Shown piece by piece: positions 8,355 through 16,435 of a stretch of 64,000 nucleotides of DNA. How positions within the stretch are numbered: position 1 is the first letter of the stretch; the number at the start of each line of letters is the position of its first letter. Where the stretch lies: contig NC_014654.1 in assembly GCF_000166415.1 (NCBI RefSeq), positions 1,984,001 through 2,048,000 on the forward strand, in the 5' to 3' direction. The translations under genes were made by a program, and so were the position numbers. Source of the DNA: Halanaerobium hydrogeniformans. Its GTDB lineage: Bacteria > Bacillota > Halanaerobiia > Halanaerobiales > Halanaerobiaceae. The notes under the pieces are model-generated. The model saw only the letters and a program-made list of their open reading frames with translations. It did not search any database and was not told the DNA's origin.

Positions 8355-8933
8355 TCATTGATTATTATTTTTGTTTATACTATATATTTTAGGGTTAAAA
8401 ATTCTAAATAAAATTGGAGTGTAAAAATCTTTAAGCAGATCAATATATTCTTTTTCTTCTACTTCTTTTCCCTGCAGAGATAAAACTTCGTATTTTTCTT
8501 TATCTTCTTCCATAATTAAGCCAATAAAATTATAATTATTTTTTAAATAAAACTTTTTTCTCTTAATTCGCTGCTTATAATTAGCTGCATCTTCATAAGG
8601 AGATTCAATATCCAAAATTATTTTTTGATCTTTTTTCAGCTCACTTAACTCATAAAGAACTTTGCTGCCATAACCTTTTCCCCTGTGTTCTGAAGCTACA
8701 GCTAAATAAAGGACAAAAGTTATTTCTTGATGGTTAACAAGATAAAAAAAGCCAATAAATTCACTCTGATCATAAATAGCAAGAAATTCAACCCTATCTT
8801 TTAATGCTCGCAAAGATAAAAACCATAACGGTAATCTCTGTTCAGAAGGAAAGGCTTTTTTATATAATTTTTCAATTCTTTTATAATCAGCTGATAAAAA
8901 GTTAACTGCTTTAAATTTAAAGCTTGACTTCAT
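8355..8933 (-). CDS. GNAT-family N-acetyltransferase
   Basis: A 192-residue protein with the acetyl-CoA binding signature VASEHRGKGYGSKVLYEL (motif A, residues about 78-96) after the beta-strand ITFVLYLA. The N-terminal YKKAFPSEQRLPLWFL and the GFFYL segment also fit the GNAT fold. The acceptor is unknown; members act on small molecules, amino groups of proteins or antibiotics. It is the first gene of a probable three-gene transcript with the membrane protein and the ADP-ribosylglycohydrolase. Confidence 0.8.
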   Translation of the reverse strand: MKSSFKFKAVNFLSADYKRIEKLYKKAFPSEQRLPLWFLSLRALKDRVEFLAIYDQSEFIGFFYLVNHQEITFVLYLAVASEHRGKGYGSKVLYELSELKKDQKIILDIESPYEDAANYKQRIKRKKFYLKNNYNFIGLIMEEDKEKYEVLSLQGKEVEEKEYIDLLKDFYTPILFRIFNPKIYSINKNNNQ

Positions 8934-9186
8934 CTTTTCACTCCTAAGATTATATTATTTAAAGCTGCTCGGCTAAAAAATATTTAGCAAAACTTTCTCC
9001 GGCAATCTTTTACAGATATACTTACTTTATTGATTCTTCATTCTAGTATTTTTTCCTGCCTATTAGATGAATTAAGTCAAAAAGCCCTGAGCAAATATTA
9101 AACCCTGTTGAAATTGAATACTTCAGTAAAAGTAGTCTTTATCTTTAACCACAGCTTTTGTTTTTCAACTTCTATTTTAAAATGAA

Positions 9187-9237
9187 TTGATTTAAATATT
9201 ATTTATGTTATAATTGTCCTAATTGTCCTAATTGTAT
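9187..9237 (+). promoter_or_regulatory. dpaL promoter with three 9-bp direct repeats
   Basis: TTGATT (9187-9192) and TATAAT (9209-9214) are separated by 16 bases. Overlapping the -10 and the expected start are three direct repeats, TAATTGTCC twice (9211-9219, 9220-9228) and TAATTGTAT (9229-9237). They could be an operator or a slippage product. The remaining 8934-9186 shows no gene. Confidence 0.55.
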
Positions 9238-9274
9238 TATTAAAATTATCTAAACAGCGAAAGGAGATTTATAA

Positions 9275-10495
9275 GTGAAAAGCAAGGATAGATTAATTGA
9301 TATTCAATCAATAAAAAATAAAAATTTAGGTGGCTCAAAACCAGATTTTCTCAATGCAGAGACTGCAAAACATGTTCGAAAATTTCATATTTCTTTTGAT
9401 GAATACAGAGCAACTCCTCTGACTAGTTTGAAAAACCTGGCTGACTACCTTGGTATTAAAAACATCTATGTTAAAGATGAATCATATAGATTTAAGCTTA
9501 ATTCTTTTAAAGTTTTGGGTGGTACCTATGCTATCGCAAGATCTCTAGCTGAAAAACTGGATCGAGATATTGAAAATTTAAATTTTGAAATGCTCAAATG
9601 CAAAGAAGCTAAAGAAAAATTAGGCGAGATAACTTTTATAACAGCGACTGACGGAAATCATGGTAAAGGAATTGCCTGGGCAGCAAATCATCTCGGACAT
9701 CAGGCAGTAATTTATCTGCCAGATGGTTCTGCCCAAAAAAGAGTTGATGCTATTAGAGAAGTAGGTGGAAAAGCAATTGTTACAAATTTAAATTATGATG
9801 ATACGGTTGCTTATGCAATGAAAAAGGCTAAAGAAAACAACTGGCATCTGGTACAGGATACTGCCTGGGAGGGTTATGAAAAAATACCGACCTGGATTAT
9901 GCAGGGCTATACCACAATGGCTGAGGAAATTAAGCTTCAGCTCGAACTAGAAGGTATCGAAGAACCAACCCATATGTTTCTTCAGGCAGGGGTGGGATCT
10001 ATGGCCGGCTCTATTCTGGGTTATTATATCAACCAATTTGATAATTATCCGATCACCACAATTATTGAACCAAATGAAGCAGCATGTGTATTTAATTCTG
10101 CCTCTCACTCTGATGGAAAAACCCATAAAGTTGAAGGAGATTTAAAAACCGATATGGCAGGCCTTGCCTGTGGAGAAGCTAATCCTTTAGCCTGGGAAAT
10201 TTTAAGAGATTATGCTCATATGTTCGTTACCTGCAATGATTATGTTTCTTCAAGGGGAATGAGAATTTTGGCCAATCCAATCGCGGATGATAAACAGATT
10301 ATTTCTGGTGAGTCAGGATCTGTTGGGCTTGGTTTTCTTTCTTTATTGATGGAAAAAGAAAACCTACGCTCTTTAAAAAATGAGCTTCAATTAGATGAAG
10401 ATTCAATTGTTCTAATCTTTAATACTGAAGGAGCCACAGATACAATTAATTATAGGAAAATTGTCTGGGATGGAAAAGACAGTTTGTTGGATTAA
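9275..10495 (+). CDS. dpaL: Diaminopropionate ammonia-lyase (YgeX/DpaL)
   Basis: A 406-residue fold-type II PLP enzyme. The PLP lysine lies in NSFKVLGGTYA (residues about 73-83), with TATDGNHGKGIAWAA as the phosphate/substrate Asn loop and the glycine-rich QAGVGSMAGSILGYY later in the chain. The arrangement VRKFHISFDEYRATPL...KDESYRFKLNSFK is that of YgeX, which converts 2,3-diaminopropionate to pyruvate and ammonia. The start is GTG at 9275, set by AAAGGAG nine bases upstream. Length matches the family. It is single, with its own promoter and terminator; no ygeY-type peptidase or carbamoyltransferase partner is nearby, so it probably serves amino acid catabolism. Confidence 0.92.
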   Translation: MKSKDRLIDIQSIKNKNLGGSKPDFLNAETAKHVRKFHISFDEYRATPLTSLKNLADYLGIKNIYVKDESYRFKLNSFKVLGGTYAIARSLAEKLDRDIENLNFEMLKCKEAKEKLGEITFITATDGNHGKGIAWAANHLGHQAVIYLPDGSAQKRVDAIREVGGKAIVTNLNYDDTVAYAMKKAKENNWHLVQDTAWEGYEKIPTWIMQGYTTMAEEIKLQLELEGIEEPTHMFLQAGVGSMAGSILGYYINQFDNYPITTIIEPNEAACVFNSASHSDGKTHKVEGDLKTDMAGLACGEANPLAWEILRDYAHMFVTCNDYVSSRGMRILANPIADDKQIISGESGSVGLGFLSLLMEKENLRSLKNELQLDEDSIVLIFNTEGATDTINYRKIVWDGKDSLLD

Positions 10496-10518
10496 ATACA
10501 AATCAAATATGATAAAGC

Positions 10519-10554
10519 AAACCCTTCTCTTTTAGATTATGAGAAGGGTTTTAT
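10519..10554 (+). terminator. Rho-independent terminator of dpaL
   Basis: AACCCTTCTC (10520-10529) pairs with GAGAAGGGTT (10541-10550) and is followed by TTAT. It lies 24 bases past the dpaL stop. Confidence 0.85.
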
Positions 10555-10896
10555 GCTTGAAAGATAAAATTTTTAATTGTGCCATATCTATCAACTTTCT
10601 TACCTCTCGCATAATATGATTTTTTGTTTACAAGAGGCGGTGATAGAATGGTACATTTTTAGTTTAGCATATGCAAATTTAAGTGAATAATTGAGGTGGT
10701 TTTAATCTTATTGTTAATTGTATCAAAATACTATGACAGCATATTGTCGCGGACTGATGTATATTTTACTTATTATTTAAACATCTGTATAATTATTTTA
10801 AAGATTTAGTTGTTATTTGATTTAAATTAAAATTTGAAAGGAGTTATTTTGATGGATGAATTGATATATTTTTTAATTGCTACATCCATATACTTT

Positions 10897-10933
10897 TTAA
10901 AAACAAAAAACCTCCAGAGCTTTCGCCCTAGAG
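10897..10933 (-). terminator. Terminator of the disrupted GGDEF/HD-GYP gene
   Basis: On the minus strand a 9-bp stem closed by a GAAA tetraloop (10925-10933 with 10912-10920) is followed by a T tract. It lies 37 bases after the ancestral stop codon. The stretch 10555-10896 shows no convincing gene. Confidence 0.8.
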
Positions 10934-10969
10934 AGCTATTAATTCCATTAACACTTTCGAAGTTATCAC

Positions 10970-11240
10970 TTATTTTATAAACTCCAGAAATTTTTTAACT
11001 AAATCAGGATCAAATTGACTTCTTGCAGCTGCTTCAATCTCAGCTAGAGTTTCTTCTTCAGTCATTTTTTCTTGATAAGGTCTACCACTTATCATAACAT
11101 CATATGCATCAACAATAGAAATTATCCTGGCTAGATAAGGTATATTTTTGCCTGAAAGACCTTTTGGATAACCACTACCATCCCATTTTTCATGATGGGT
11201 TAGTATTTCCTCTGCTACAATAGAGAATTCTTCAGATGAA
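10970..11240 (-). pseudogene. C-terminal remnant of HD-GYP domain, cut off by IS3-family insertion
   Basis: Reading the minus strand from 11240 gives an open frame without a start codon: SSEEFSIVAEEILTHHEKW, then DGSGYPKGLSGKNIP, LARIISIVDAYDVM and ending FDPDLVKKFLEFIK with stop at 10970-10972. HHEKWDGSGYPKGL, the IVDAYD motif and SGRPY are HD-GYP phosphodiesterase landmarks. It is the missing end of the gene at 12453-14128: removing 11241-12452 and one GAA copy joins KIALS directly to SEEFS in frame. It has no promoter or ribosome site of its own here and is unlikely to be translated. Confidence 0.9.
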
Positions 11241-11308
11241 TGGATCGGGTATAATTAATTAAACAGTTTTTTCTCGGACATGATATAATAAGATAATAAC
11301 AAACTAAA

Positions 11309-11596
11309 ATGGAGGAAAATATCATGCCTACAAAATATCCTGAAGAAATCAAAAGAAAAGTTGTTGCTCTGGCCAATAATGGTAAAAATCAAACTGAAAT
11401 ACTCAATGAATATGGAATGGCAAGGTCCACACTTCATAAATGGATAAAAGACTATAATAACTCAGGTTCATTCAGCGCTAAAGATAATAGATCTGATAAA
11501 GAAAAAGAATTAATTAAATTACAAAAAGAAAACAAGCAGTTAAAAATGGAGAATGATATTTTAAAGCAAGCGGCGCTGATAATGGGACGAAAGTAG
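11309..11596 (+). CDS. IS3-family OrfA (HTH protein)
   Basis: A 95-residue protein with an N-terminal helix-turn-helix (KRKVVALANNGKNQTEILNEYGMARSTLHKWIKDY) and a C-terminal leucine-zipper-like coiled coil (ELIKLQKENKQLKMENDILKQAA). It binds the ends of the element and, fused to OrfB by frameshifting, makes the transposase. The start ATG at 11309 has no perfect SD; AATGGAGGAAAATATC upstream gives GGAGG at the right distance for the second ATG (codon 6 at 11324), which may be the real start. It ends with TAG at 11594-11596. Confidence 0.88.
   Translation: MEENIMPTKYPEEIKRKVVALANNGKNQTEILNEYGMARSTLHKWIKDYNNSGSFSAKDNRSDKEKELIKLQKENKQLKMENDILKQAALIMGRK
11560..11566 (+). promoter_or_regulatory. 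Programmed -1 frameshift heptamer T TTA AAG
   Basis: In the OrfA frame the codons read ATT TTA AAG, giving the slippery heptamer X XXY YYZ. Slipping back one base here enters the OrfB frame downstream of that frame's last stop (TGA at about 11554-11556) and upstream of the OrfA stop, so it is the one place where a single OrfAB protein can be made. Confidence 0.7.
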
Positions 11597-11637
11597 CAGT
11601 TATTAAGGCAAACAGGGATAAATACAGTATTAGCGCC

Positions 11638-12435
11638 ATGTGCAGAGCACTCAATATATCAAGGGGTATGATCTATTATACCCCTAAAGAAAAACAGGTT
11701 GATGTTGAACTAGAAAGCGAAGTGATTTCCATTTACAAAGCAAGTAGAAATCACTATGGAACCAGAAAAATCAAAAGAGAATTAGCTAAAAAAGGTTATC
11801 AGGTGTCCAAGCGAAGAATAGGTAAAATAATGAAAAAATATAATCTAGTTTCTACTTATACTAAAAAACAATACAAAGTTCATTCTCCAAGCTGTAATGA
11901 AGATAAAATTGCCAATATTGTAAACAGAGAATTTAACAAAGAAGAAGCTCTAGACGTTGTTGTCAGTGATTTAACCTATGTTAATGTAAAAGGAAAATGG
12001 AACTATGTCTGTCTGATCATAGATCTCTTCAACCGTGAATTTGTTGGTTATGCAGCAGGTAAAAAGAAAAATGCCGAATTAGTAACTGAGGCTTTTAAAA
12101 GTATTAAAAGACCACTAAATCAAATTAATATTTTACATACTGATAGAGGTAATGAATTCAAAAATAAAGCTATCGATGATATTTTAGTCAGGTTTGATAT
12201 TGAGCGTTCTTTAAGCAATAAAGGATGCCCATATGATAATGCAGTGGCAGAAGCAGCCTTTAAAGTAGTTAAGACTGAATTTGCTTATGACAGAATATTT
12301 AACAGCTTTGAAGAGCTGGAATATGAGCTATTTGACTATGTTAACTGGTATAATAACCACAGAATCCACGGGTCGTTAGATTACCTAACACCTGTTGAAT
12401 ATAGATATTTAATGTTCGATAAAAAATTGTTGTAA
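11638..12435 (+). CDS. IS3-family OrfB (DDE integrase core)
   Basis: A 265-residue rve-type integrase. The catalytic residues are D in VVSDLTYVNVKGKW, D in LHTDRGNEFKN and E in NAVAEAAFKVVKTE, with the DD(35)E spacing of the family, and the usual ending NWYNNHRIHGSLDYLTPVEYR. The open frame extends upstream from ATG 11638 to the frameshift heptamer, adding DNGTKVAVIKANRDKYSIS, which confirms that OrfB is made as an OrfAB fusion and not from this ATG alone. All parts look intact, so the element may be active. Confidence 0.92.
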   Translation: MCRALNISRGMIYYTPKEKQVDVELESEVISIYKASRNHYGTRKIKRELAKKGYQVSKRRIGKIMKKYNLVSTYTKKQYKVHSPSCNEDKIANIVNREFNKEEALDVVVSDLTYVNVKGKWNYVCLIIDLFNREFVGYAAGKKKNAELVTEAFKSIKRPLNQINILHTDRGNEFKNKAIDDILVRFDIERSLSNKGCPYDNAVAEAAFKVVKTEFAYDRIFNSFEELEYELFDYVNWYNNHRIHGSLDYLTPVEYRYLMFDKKLL

Positions 12436-12505
12436 AAAGTATTGACAATCCAGAAAGTGCAATTTTATAACCCTGTTGAGGATGAGATTTTAAAAGGTCA
12501 TACTC

Positions 12506-14128
12506 TTATTTGCTCAATTTACTCTTCTTATTTAATATTTTTTCTGGAATACTTACCTTACCAATATCATGTAAACTTGCTAAAAGTGATAATCGGTTTG
12601 TTTCAGTAATATTAAGTTCAAGAAAATCCGCAAAGTTTTTAGCTAAATTTTTTAATCTCATAGTATGTTCTTTCGTTTCATGGCTGATCATATCCAAATA
12701 ATTTAAAAGTCCATAAACTATCTTGCTTGACCGGCTGCTATTTTGAGCTAATTTGTTTTTATACATGATGTCATCTGCTTTGATAAAAACACTATTTATT
12801 TCCTGATCCACTTTAACCTTTGTGGCAGCTCCTAAAGCAATTGATAGTTTTGAGTCTTGTTTTTTAAAATCTTCAACTTTATCTTTTATTCTCCTGATTA
12901 TTTTTTCTCTTTCAACTTTGGCAGTATTCGGCAGTAATATTGCAAATTCATCTCCACCATATCTGGCTAATATATCCTCTTTCCTGAGAGAAGCCTTCAA
13001 TATTTTAGCAGTTTTTTTAATCAACTTATCACCTTCTTGATGTCCATAATTATCATTTATGAACTTCAAACCATTTACATCAGCTACTATTATAGATAAA
13101 GGCAGCTGTCTTTTTGCATCAAGTCTCTTTAATTCTACCTCAAAGAAGCGTCTATTGTATATCCCGGTTAACCCATCTTTAAAACTCAAATCAAGTATTC
13201 TCTGATGGTCTATGTGTTTCGCAAAAGCATTTTTAATAATATCAGTAAATATTTTTAAAAGACGTATATTTTCTGTATTAAAATTAATATTTTCTATCTT
13301 ATAATCAAAACCAAAGAAGCCGAATAAATTATTATCGATAAATATTGGTATTATAATTATTGAATCAACTCCAAATTTTTTTAAAAGTCTTTTTTCTTTT
13401 TCTGCCTTGGCTGACATTTTATTTATATCTTTAATATTTATTATTTCATCATTTGATAATCTTTCCATCCAACTGGAAATAACTTGGGTAGATATGCCCT
13501 GCAAGTAATCTTTATGAGATCTTATATTTTTCTTACACCATTCATGGGTATTAGAAATTAATTCATATTTTTTTGAAAACTGAAAAATATAACTTCTCTC
13601 TACAGCAAAAAACTCACCTATTTTGGCTAGAGAATTATTTATTTTTCTATCAATATTAGCTTCATTAACCTCAAACAATGATGAAGATATTCCAGCCAGA
13701 GTTTTCTGGAATTGATGCTGAAATTCTAGATTCTTCTCTCTTTTTATTCTTTCACTTATATCTCTTTGTATACCAATATAGGTATAAATTTTTCCCTTCT
13801 CATTTTTAATCGGTGTTATTTTAAATTCACAGATAAATTTTGAACCATCTTTTCGTCTGTTTAAAAACTGTCCTGTATGTGTTTTGCCCTCTGATATCTT
13901 TTCATACATTTCCTGCTGGAGTTGCTCTGATAAAGGCTCCGCATTAAAAATCTCTGGCGTTTTATTTTTTAATTCATCTAAACTATAACCAAATAGCTCT
14001 TCAGCAGCTTTATTAATATATTTAATATTAAAATTATCATCAGTAATAATTACTGAATCAGAAATATTTGTCATTGCATTTACTAATAATTTTGATCCTT
14101 CAAAGTCAAAAAATTCTTTTTTTGGCAT
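12506..14128 (-). pseudogene. PAS-GAF-GGDEF-HD(GYP) c-di-GMP protein, interrupted
   Basis: A 540-residue truncated product. Residues about 10-130 are a PAS domain with PAC (NAMTNISDSVIITDD, FICEFKITPI, YIGIQRDISERI), about 150-300 a GAF-like sensor, about 315-470 a GGDEF domain with intact ARYGGDEFAILLP, then the first part of an HD-GYP domain (LLASLHDIGKVSIPEKIL). The frame ends at TAA 12506-12508 where homologues have Glu; beyond it the frame continues EYDLLKSHPQQGYKIALS to the IS3 insertion at 12452. So there are two lesions: a nonsense change and an insertion. The cyclase domain could still be made; the phosphodiesterase is lost. It has no partner genes. Confidence 0.9.
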
Positions 14129-14274
14129 TTAGCCCACTCTCCTGCAAACTAATAATACTAATGTCGATACTCTTTATAGATAAATTTTGTCAAAATAAAT
14201 CAAATTTTGTAGAATAATATAGAAAAGTTGTAATAATTATCCTTATAATATAATTAAATAAAACTCTTTTTATT

Positions 14275-15519
14275 CCTTTTTTATTATCCTTGAATTGCAA
14301 TGTTAAATTGAACTAGTTTCAAACTGTAATAATTTTAATTGTATAGAATTAGTTTTAGTTGGTCTTCAAAAGCTTCATCAGGAGTTAAATATCCTAATAT
14401 TTTTCTAGGTAAAGTATTACACCAATTTTGAACTCTAGCAATAGCTTCAATTGAAAATTCATTTATACTTCTACCTTTAGGTATAAACCTTCTTATCAAG
14501 CCATTGTGACGTTCATTTGTTCCTCTTTCCCAGGCTGAATAGGGATGAGTATAATAAATTTTAGTGCCAACTATTTCTTCTACACTGGCTAGCTCTGAGA
14601 ATTCAGAACCATTGTCACTGGTAATGCTTTTAAAGACTGTAGAAAAAAGATCTCCAGTTTCTTTGATTAGCTTTGTCATAGCTTCCTGAACAGAACAAGA
14701 TGTTTTGTCATCAATTTTGCGAATAATTTGTGAGCGAGTTGTACGTTCTGTCATAGTAAGTAGTGCTGCTTCATCTTTAGTCTTTTTACCAATAATAGTA
14801 TCAATTTCCCAGTGGCCAAATTCGCTGCGATCATTAACGCTTTCAGGGCGTTCATCAATGCTGGTACCCAGTTTCTTTTTATTCTGCTTAATACGTTTTG
14901 GTTTTGTAGAACGCTTTAATTTCAATGGTAGATCAATATTTTTAATCTTAAGTAGTCCAGCATCTATGTAATTATAGAGAGTTTTGGTGCAAACCATCTT
15001 TGAATTTGGAAATTTATTATGCACCTGAGCTGATCCACAAATAGAATCAATTGAATGATCTGAGTTGTAAAATTTATCTAAAACATGTTCTATGAAATCT
15101 TCGCACTCTAGGAGTTTAAACTTAGGTCCGCAATTTTTACGATTATTTTCATAAACTCTTTGACCAACATCAGGGAAATAAATATCAACCTTTTTATTGG
15201 CCTTTATTTGAGAAACTGTACCACGTTTCAACTCGTTTCTAATTGTATTTGAAGCTCTACCTAAGCGTTTACCAATTGCATAAGGTGACATTCCTTCTGA
15301 ATGTAATAAAGCAATTTGACCGCGATCATAAGCATTAAGGTGTTTATTTTTTCGAGAATTTGGTGTATCATATAAGTAGTCCATAGTGTGCACCCTCCTG
15401 TAATGTTTATTGTTTGTAGTAATTCAATTATATTACAGTTTGTGCCACTATGGGCATTTTTTTATTAGTTTTTTTTAATTAGTTCAAGTTCATTTTACAA
15501 TTAAGCCTTTTTTATTATC
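14275..15519 (-). mobile_element. IS30-family element 1 (14289-15505) with 14-bp target duplication
   Basis: The direct repeat CCTTTTTTATTATC occurs at 14275-14288 and 15506-15519. Between them the ends CTTGAATTGCAATG and (inward from the right) CTTAATTGTAAAATG align and share TTGAACTA at the same distance, 18 of 23 positions matching after AATTG. Element length is 1217 bp and it carries one transposase gene. IS30 family members usually make 2-3 bp duplications, so 14 bp is notable. Confidence 0.85.
14335..15393 (-). CDS. IS30-family transposase (element 1)
   Basis: A 352-residue transposase. The N-terminal HTH is LNAYDRGQIALLHSEGMSPYAIGKRLGRASNTIRNELKRG, and the DDE core has D in FGHWEIDTIIGKK, D in SITSDNGSEFSEL and E in WERGTNERHNGLIRRFIPKG, all typical of IS30. 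The end TLPRKILGYLTPDEAFE is also characteristic. Length is normal and no lesions are seen. The start ATG at 15393 is close to the right inverted repeat; a second ATG three codons in (MDYLYD) with GGAGGG upstream is an alternative. Confidence 0.93.
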   Translation of the reverse strand: MHTMDYLYDTPNSRKNKHLNAYDRGQIALLHSEGMSPYAIGKRLGRASNTIRNELKRGTVSQIKANKKVDIYFPDVGQRVYENNRKNCGPKFKLLECEDFIEHVLDKFYNSDHSIDSICGSAQVHNKFPNSKMVCTKTLYNYIDAGLLKIKNIDLPLKLKRSTKPKRIKQNKKKLGTSIDERPESVNDRSEFGHWEIDTIIGKKTKDEAALLTMTERTTRSQIIRKIDDKTSCSVQEAMTKLIKETGDLFSTVFKSITSDNGSEFSELASVEEIVGTKIYYTHPYSAWERGTNERHNGLIRRFIPKGRSINEFSIEAIARVQNWCNTLPRKILGYLTPDEAFEDQLKLILYN

Positions 15520-15615
15520 AAATATTTTTTCGAAAAAGAAAATCTGCTGTTTTTATTAGTAGTTCATCTACTTTTTGGTGCCATAACTATCATTGAGCAC
15601 CAAATAGGATTTAAA

Positions 15616-15807
15616 GTGCTTGAAAAACAAAATATGGATTTAACAGATGAAGATCTATATGAAAGTATGAGAAACATGGAATCAATGATAAATTCTCAAA
15701 TGTCAGATACTTATCCTTTAGGTCATTTTAATGATAGTGAGCTAACTATTGAAGAAATAGCAGAAAGACTGGCTGATTTTGATGAAGTTGATATGCCTCC
15801 ACCTTAA
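15616..15807 (+). CDS. Small acidic protein, possibly the end of a truncated gene
   Basis: A 63-residue acidic protein (ELTIEEIAERLADFDEVDMPPP at its end, given in pieces) with a GTG start at 15616 and AGGA six bases upstream. The frame is open further upstream to the IS30 element and would add a hydrophobic segment (LLFLLVVHLLFGAITII), but no start codon is present there and a stop precedes it in the reconstructed pre-insertion sequence. So it is either a genuine small protein or the remnant of a membrane protein gene. It has a perfect terminator. I do not recognise a family. Confidence 0.45.
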   Translation: MLEKQNMDLTDEDLYESMRNMESMINSQMSDTYPLGHFNDSELTIEEIAERLADFDEVDMPPP

Positions 15808-15831
15808 AATCTAAGGACCATCGCAAATATA

Positions 15832-15873
15832 AATCAAGTAGGGCAAGCATTAAATTGCTTGCCCTACTTGATT
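15832..15873. terminator. Strong bidirectional terminator, 18-bp perfect stem
   Basis: AATCAAGTAGGGCAAGCA (15832-15849) pairs perfectly with TGCTTGCCCTACTTGATT (15856-15873) over a 6-base loop. It separates the small + strand gene from the convergent HTH gene whose stop is at 15878. Confidence 0.8.
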
Positions 15874-15877
15874 AAAT

Positions 15878-16135
15878 TCAATGTTCTGCTTCCCAAAATA
15901 AAATTTGTTCTGGCAGATCAAAATAATTTGATAATTTTTCTCTTACTTCTGGTTCAGGTACTTTCCCTTCACAGCACCACTCATGAAGTTCTTCTACACT
16001 AACATCCAGTTTTTGAGCCAGCAAATTAAAAGGCATTTTCTCAGCAAAAATCAAACCATAGAGTATCCTATTTTCAGTTTCAGTAATCAGGTCCTTTTTA
16101 GACAATTCAGTACAGTCTAAACCATCTAAGGTCAC
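15878..16135 (-). CDS. XRE-like helix-turn-helix protein, paralogue of the gene at 32.8 kb
   Basis: An 85-residue protein with a HTH of the lambda-repressor type (MPFNLLAQKLDVSVEELHEWCCEGKVPEPEVREKLSNYF, in pieces) and a conserved ending DLPEQILFWEAEH. I chose the GTG at 16135 over an upstream GTG at 16144, because the GGGGGT ribosome site then has proper spacing and because the paralogue at 32741-32998 starts at the same place (MSLDGMD against MTLDGLD). Both genes are single and have closely similar leaders. Target unknown. Confidence 0.7.
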   Translation of the reverse strand: MTLDGLDCTELSKKDLITETENRILYGLIFAEKMPFNLLAQKLDVSVEELHEWCCEGKVPEPEVREKLSNYFDLPEQILFWEAEH

Positions 16136-16232
16136 AAATACCACCCCCAGAAGGATAGAGCCTTCTTCTAATTGTATTTTTATTATAGCATAGATAATTT
16201 TATATCTAAACAGTATTTGCTGGAAATGGCTA

Positions 16233-16266
16233 AAAACAGAAAAAAGCCCTCTAAAAAGAGGGCTTT
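16233..16266 (-). terminator. Terminator after tRNA-Leu
   Basis: AGCCCTCT (16245-16252) pairs with AGAGGGCT (16257-16264) and on the minus strand the stem is followed by TTTTTTCTGTTTTT. It is 30 bases past the tRNA. Confidence 0.85.
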
Positions 16267-16296
16267 CAAAATGGCCATAAGGCCAGTCATATCAAG

Positions 16297-16384
16297 TGGT
16301 GCCGAAGGCGGGGGTCGAACCCGCACAGCCGAAAGGGCCACTGGATTTTGAATCCAGCGCGTCTGCCAATTCCACCACTTCGGC
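16297..16384 (-). tRNA. tRNA-Leu (anticodon CAA), CCA encoded
   Basis: The minus strand reads GCCGAAGTGGTGGAATTGGC as acceptor and D-stem, an anticodon stem-loop GGATTCAAAATCC with CAA as anticodon, a long variable arm (GGCCCTTTCGGCTG region), the T-arm GCGGGTTCGACCCCCGC, and acceptor strand CTTCGGC with discriminator A and encoded CCA. The long variable arm is the class II form of Leu tRNAs. Confidence 0.95.
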
Positions 16385-16435
16385 ATTAACATTGATTATT
16401 TTAACATATAATTTATTTAAAAGCAAGCATTATAT

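Larger units (their letters stand above)
11238..12455 (+). mobile_element. IS3-family insertion sequence (11241-12452) with GAA target duplication
   Basis: The element is 1212 bp. The left end begins TGGATCGGGTATAA (11241) and the right end, read inward on the other strand, begins TGGATTGTCAATAC; the two share further blocks ending TTTTTT.TCG.ACAT, so the inverted repeat is imperfect and about 40 bp. Target copies GAA lie at 11238-11240 and 12453-12455. It encodes orfA and orfB in the usual -1 arrangement. It sits inside a GGDEF/HD-GYP gene of opposite orientation. Confidence 0.92.

Noticed and set aside
10852-10980. A 42-codon ORF with a good AAAGGAG site (MDELIYFLIATSIYFL start)
   Set aside because: It runs across the terminator and the stop of the HD-GYP gene on the other strand, has no similarity I recognise, and its second half looks like translated terminator sequence.
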